From a bacterium (GTDB lineage: Bacteria > Patescibacteriota > Minisyncoccia > Phycocordibacterales > UBA10002), in the NCBI GenBank assembly GCA_030697445.1, contig JAUYPY010000050.1, positions 1-5,549 on the forward strand: a DNA stretch of 5,549 nucleotides. The letters run 5' to 3'. Shown here piece after piece: positions 4,960 through 5,549 of this stretch. The notes under the pieces were generated by a model. It had not been told where the DNA came from, did not search any database, and was given only the letters and a program-made list of their open reading frames with translations. Each line of letters begins with the position of its first letter. The stretch's first letter is position 1. The translations under genes and the position numbers were made by a program.

Positions 4960-4988
4960 TTGAAGCGGCACTATTAGTAGAGTACATT
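4960..4988 (+). promoter_or_regulatory. Weak candidate promoter for the ice-binding-like gene
   Basis: TTGAAG (4960-4965, 4 of 6) and TACATT (4983-4988, 4 of 6) are spaced by 17 bp in the 84-nt gap after the coiled-coil gene. The predicted start near 4995 leaves a leader of about 38 nt rich in A and T. The match is modest and could be chance in AT-rich DNA. Nothing else is recognisable in this gap. Confidence 0.25.
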
Positions 4989-5032
4989 CTTTCTTATCAA
5001 TGTCGTCTTATTAGAAAAAAATATATAGATAT

Positions 5033-5549
5033 ATGAATATGAAAATATTTAATAAGGTCTCGGTTATTTTATTGGGAATTACATTTATGCTCGGCGTGGT
5101 CGGGTTGGTGTTCGCCGTAACGGCAGTCAACCTCGGCACGGCCGCTAATTTCGCAATTCTGGGCGGCTCTACGGTAACAAACACCGGAACAAGCGTGATT
5201 AACGGAGATCTTGGTTTAAGTCCTGGCACTTCAGTAACTGGATTTCCGCCGGGCACTCTGAACGGAACGCAGTATGTGAACAACGCAACGGCGGCGCAGG
5301 CGCAATCGGATTTAGTAACTGCCTACAATAACGCGGCGGGGCAAACACCAGTTGACACCGTACCCACAGAACTCGGCGGCACCACAAAAACCGCCGGTGT
5401 GTATAATTCTGCGTCGGGAACTTTTGGAATAACCGGCACTTTAACACTTGATGCTCAGGGCGATGCTAACTCCGTCTTCGTATTTAAAACGGCTACCACT
5501 CTTATCACTGGAGGCGCAAGCGATGTGCTCCTGGTCAACGGCGCGCAGG
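5033..5549 (+). CDS. Secreted DUF3494 ice-binding-like protein, N-terminal part (3' truncated by window)
   Basis: The frame opens at ATG 5033 and runs without a stop to the window end (172 codons visible). A basic N-terminus and hydrophobic core (about residues 8-27, VSVILLGITFMLGVVGLVFA) form a signal peptide with likely cleavage after A28 or A31. From about residue 34 the DUF3494 domain (Pfam PF11999, ice-binding protein-like) is clear: NLGTAANFAILGGSTVTNTG, then INGDLGLSPGTSVTGFPPG, AQAQSDLVTAYNNAAGQTP, ELGGTTKTAGVYNSAS, LTLDAQGDANSVFVFKTATT and DVLLVNGAQ. This matches the family order almost step for step; the fold is a discontinuous beta solenoid. Characterised members bind ice and inhibit recrystallisation or act as adhesins, but many bacterial homologues are untested. 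The last part of the domain and any C-terminal anchor lie outside the window. ATG 5039 is an alternative in-frame start; neither has a Shine-Dalgarno motif. Confidence 0.93.
   Translation, partial: MNMKIFNKVSVILLGITFMLGVVGLVFAVTAVNLGTAANFAILGGSTVTNTGTSVINGDLGLSPGTSVTGFPPGTLNGTQYVNNATAAQAQSDLVTAYNNAAGQTPVDTVPTELGGTTKTAGVYNSASGTFGITGTLTLDAQGDANSVFVFKTATTLITGGASDVLLVNGAQ

Noticed and set aside
4750..4971. Minus-strand 73-codon frame opposite the coiled-coil gene
   Set aside because: It is a Ser/Ile/Leu-rich antisense peptide; the plus-strand frame has a coherent charged helical pattern and fits gene direction.
4955..4985. Inverted AGTACT / AGTAC elements after the coiled-coil gene
   Set aside because: Only five pairs with a 20-nt loop and no U-run; too weak to call a terminator.
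5011..5447. Two minus-strand frames (5011-5283 and 5199-5447)
   Set aside because: They lie opposite the DUF3494 gene, whose plus-strand frame has a signal peptide and conserved motifs.
1..5549. CRISPR array, insertion sequence or integrase attachment site at the tRNA
   Set aside because: No regularly spaced repeats, transposase or integrase, and no second copy of the tRNA 3' end is visible in the window.

Overview
The window looks like a chromosomal segment from a small-genome bacterium, most likely of the Patescibacteria/CPR (a Parcubacteria-like lineage). This rests on short genes, single-TM small proteins of a kind I recall from that group, a divergent IF-2 C-terminus and few recognisable Shine-Dalgarno sites. 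It is an inference from pattern memory; no marker here settles taxonomy. The left end (infB, rbfA, tRNA) is rich in CGCG and GCGC words. The intergenic regions further right are AT-rich.

Layout. Positions 1-1199 (+) are a translation block: the 3' part of infB (IF-2), then rbfA, then a complete tRNA-Cys(GCA) 11 nt after rbfA. Positions 1203-2339 (-) are a compact three-gene operon converging on the tRNA: an ECF-type sigma factor, a 90-aa single-TM protein and a 105-aa single-TM protein with a glycine/alanine-rich segment. Positions 2340-2505 are a divergent control region. It holds two near-identical 15-bp TTAA-rich repeats exactly 90 bp apart, a perfect DnaA box, a good sigma70-type promoter for the sigma operon and a hairpin just before the next start codon. 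Positions 2506-4409 (+) are a two-component pair: an OmpR/PhoB-type response regulator and a soluble PAS histidine kinase, followed by a hairpin. Positions 4472-4948 hold two small orphan genes: a membrane-anchored protein ending in an LPNAGFPP motif, and a short coiled-coil protein. From 5033 to the window end runs the 5' part of a secreted DUF3494 (ice-binding-like) protein, which has no stop codon inside the window.

How it may work together. The first block is housekeeping translation. The rest looks like a signalling and envelope locus, in which a cytoplasmic kinase/OmpR-type regulator and an ECF sigma with two membrane proteins are expressed divergently from one short intergenic region. 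The matching repeats beside both promoters suggest that one regulator, possibly the response regulator itself, controls both sides. The exported small protein and the ice-binding-like protein lie downstream on the same strand as the two-component pair and could be targets, but nothing in the sequence proves that link.
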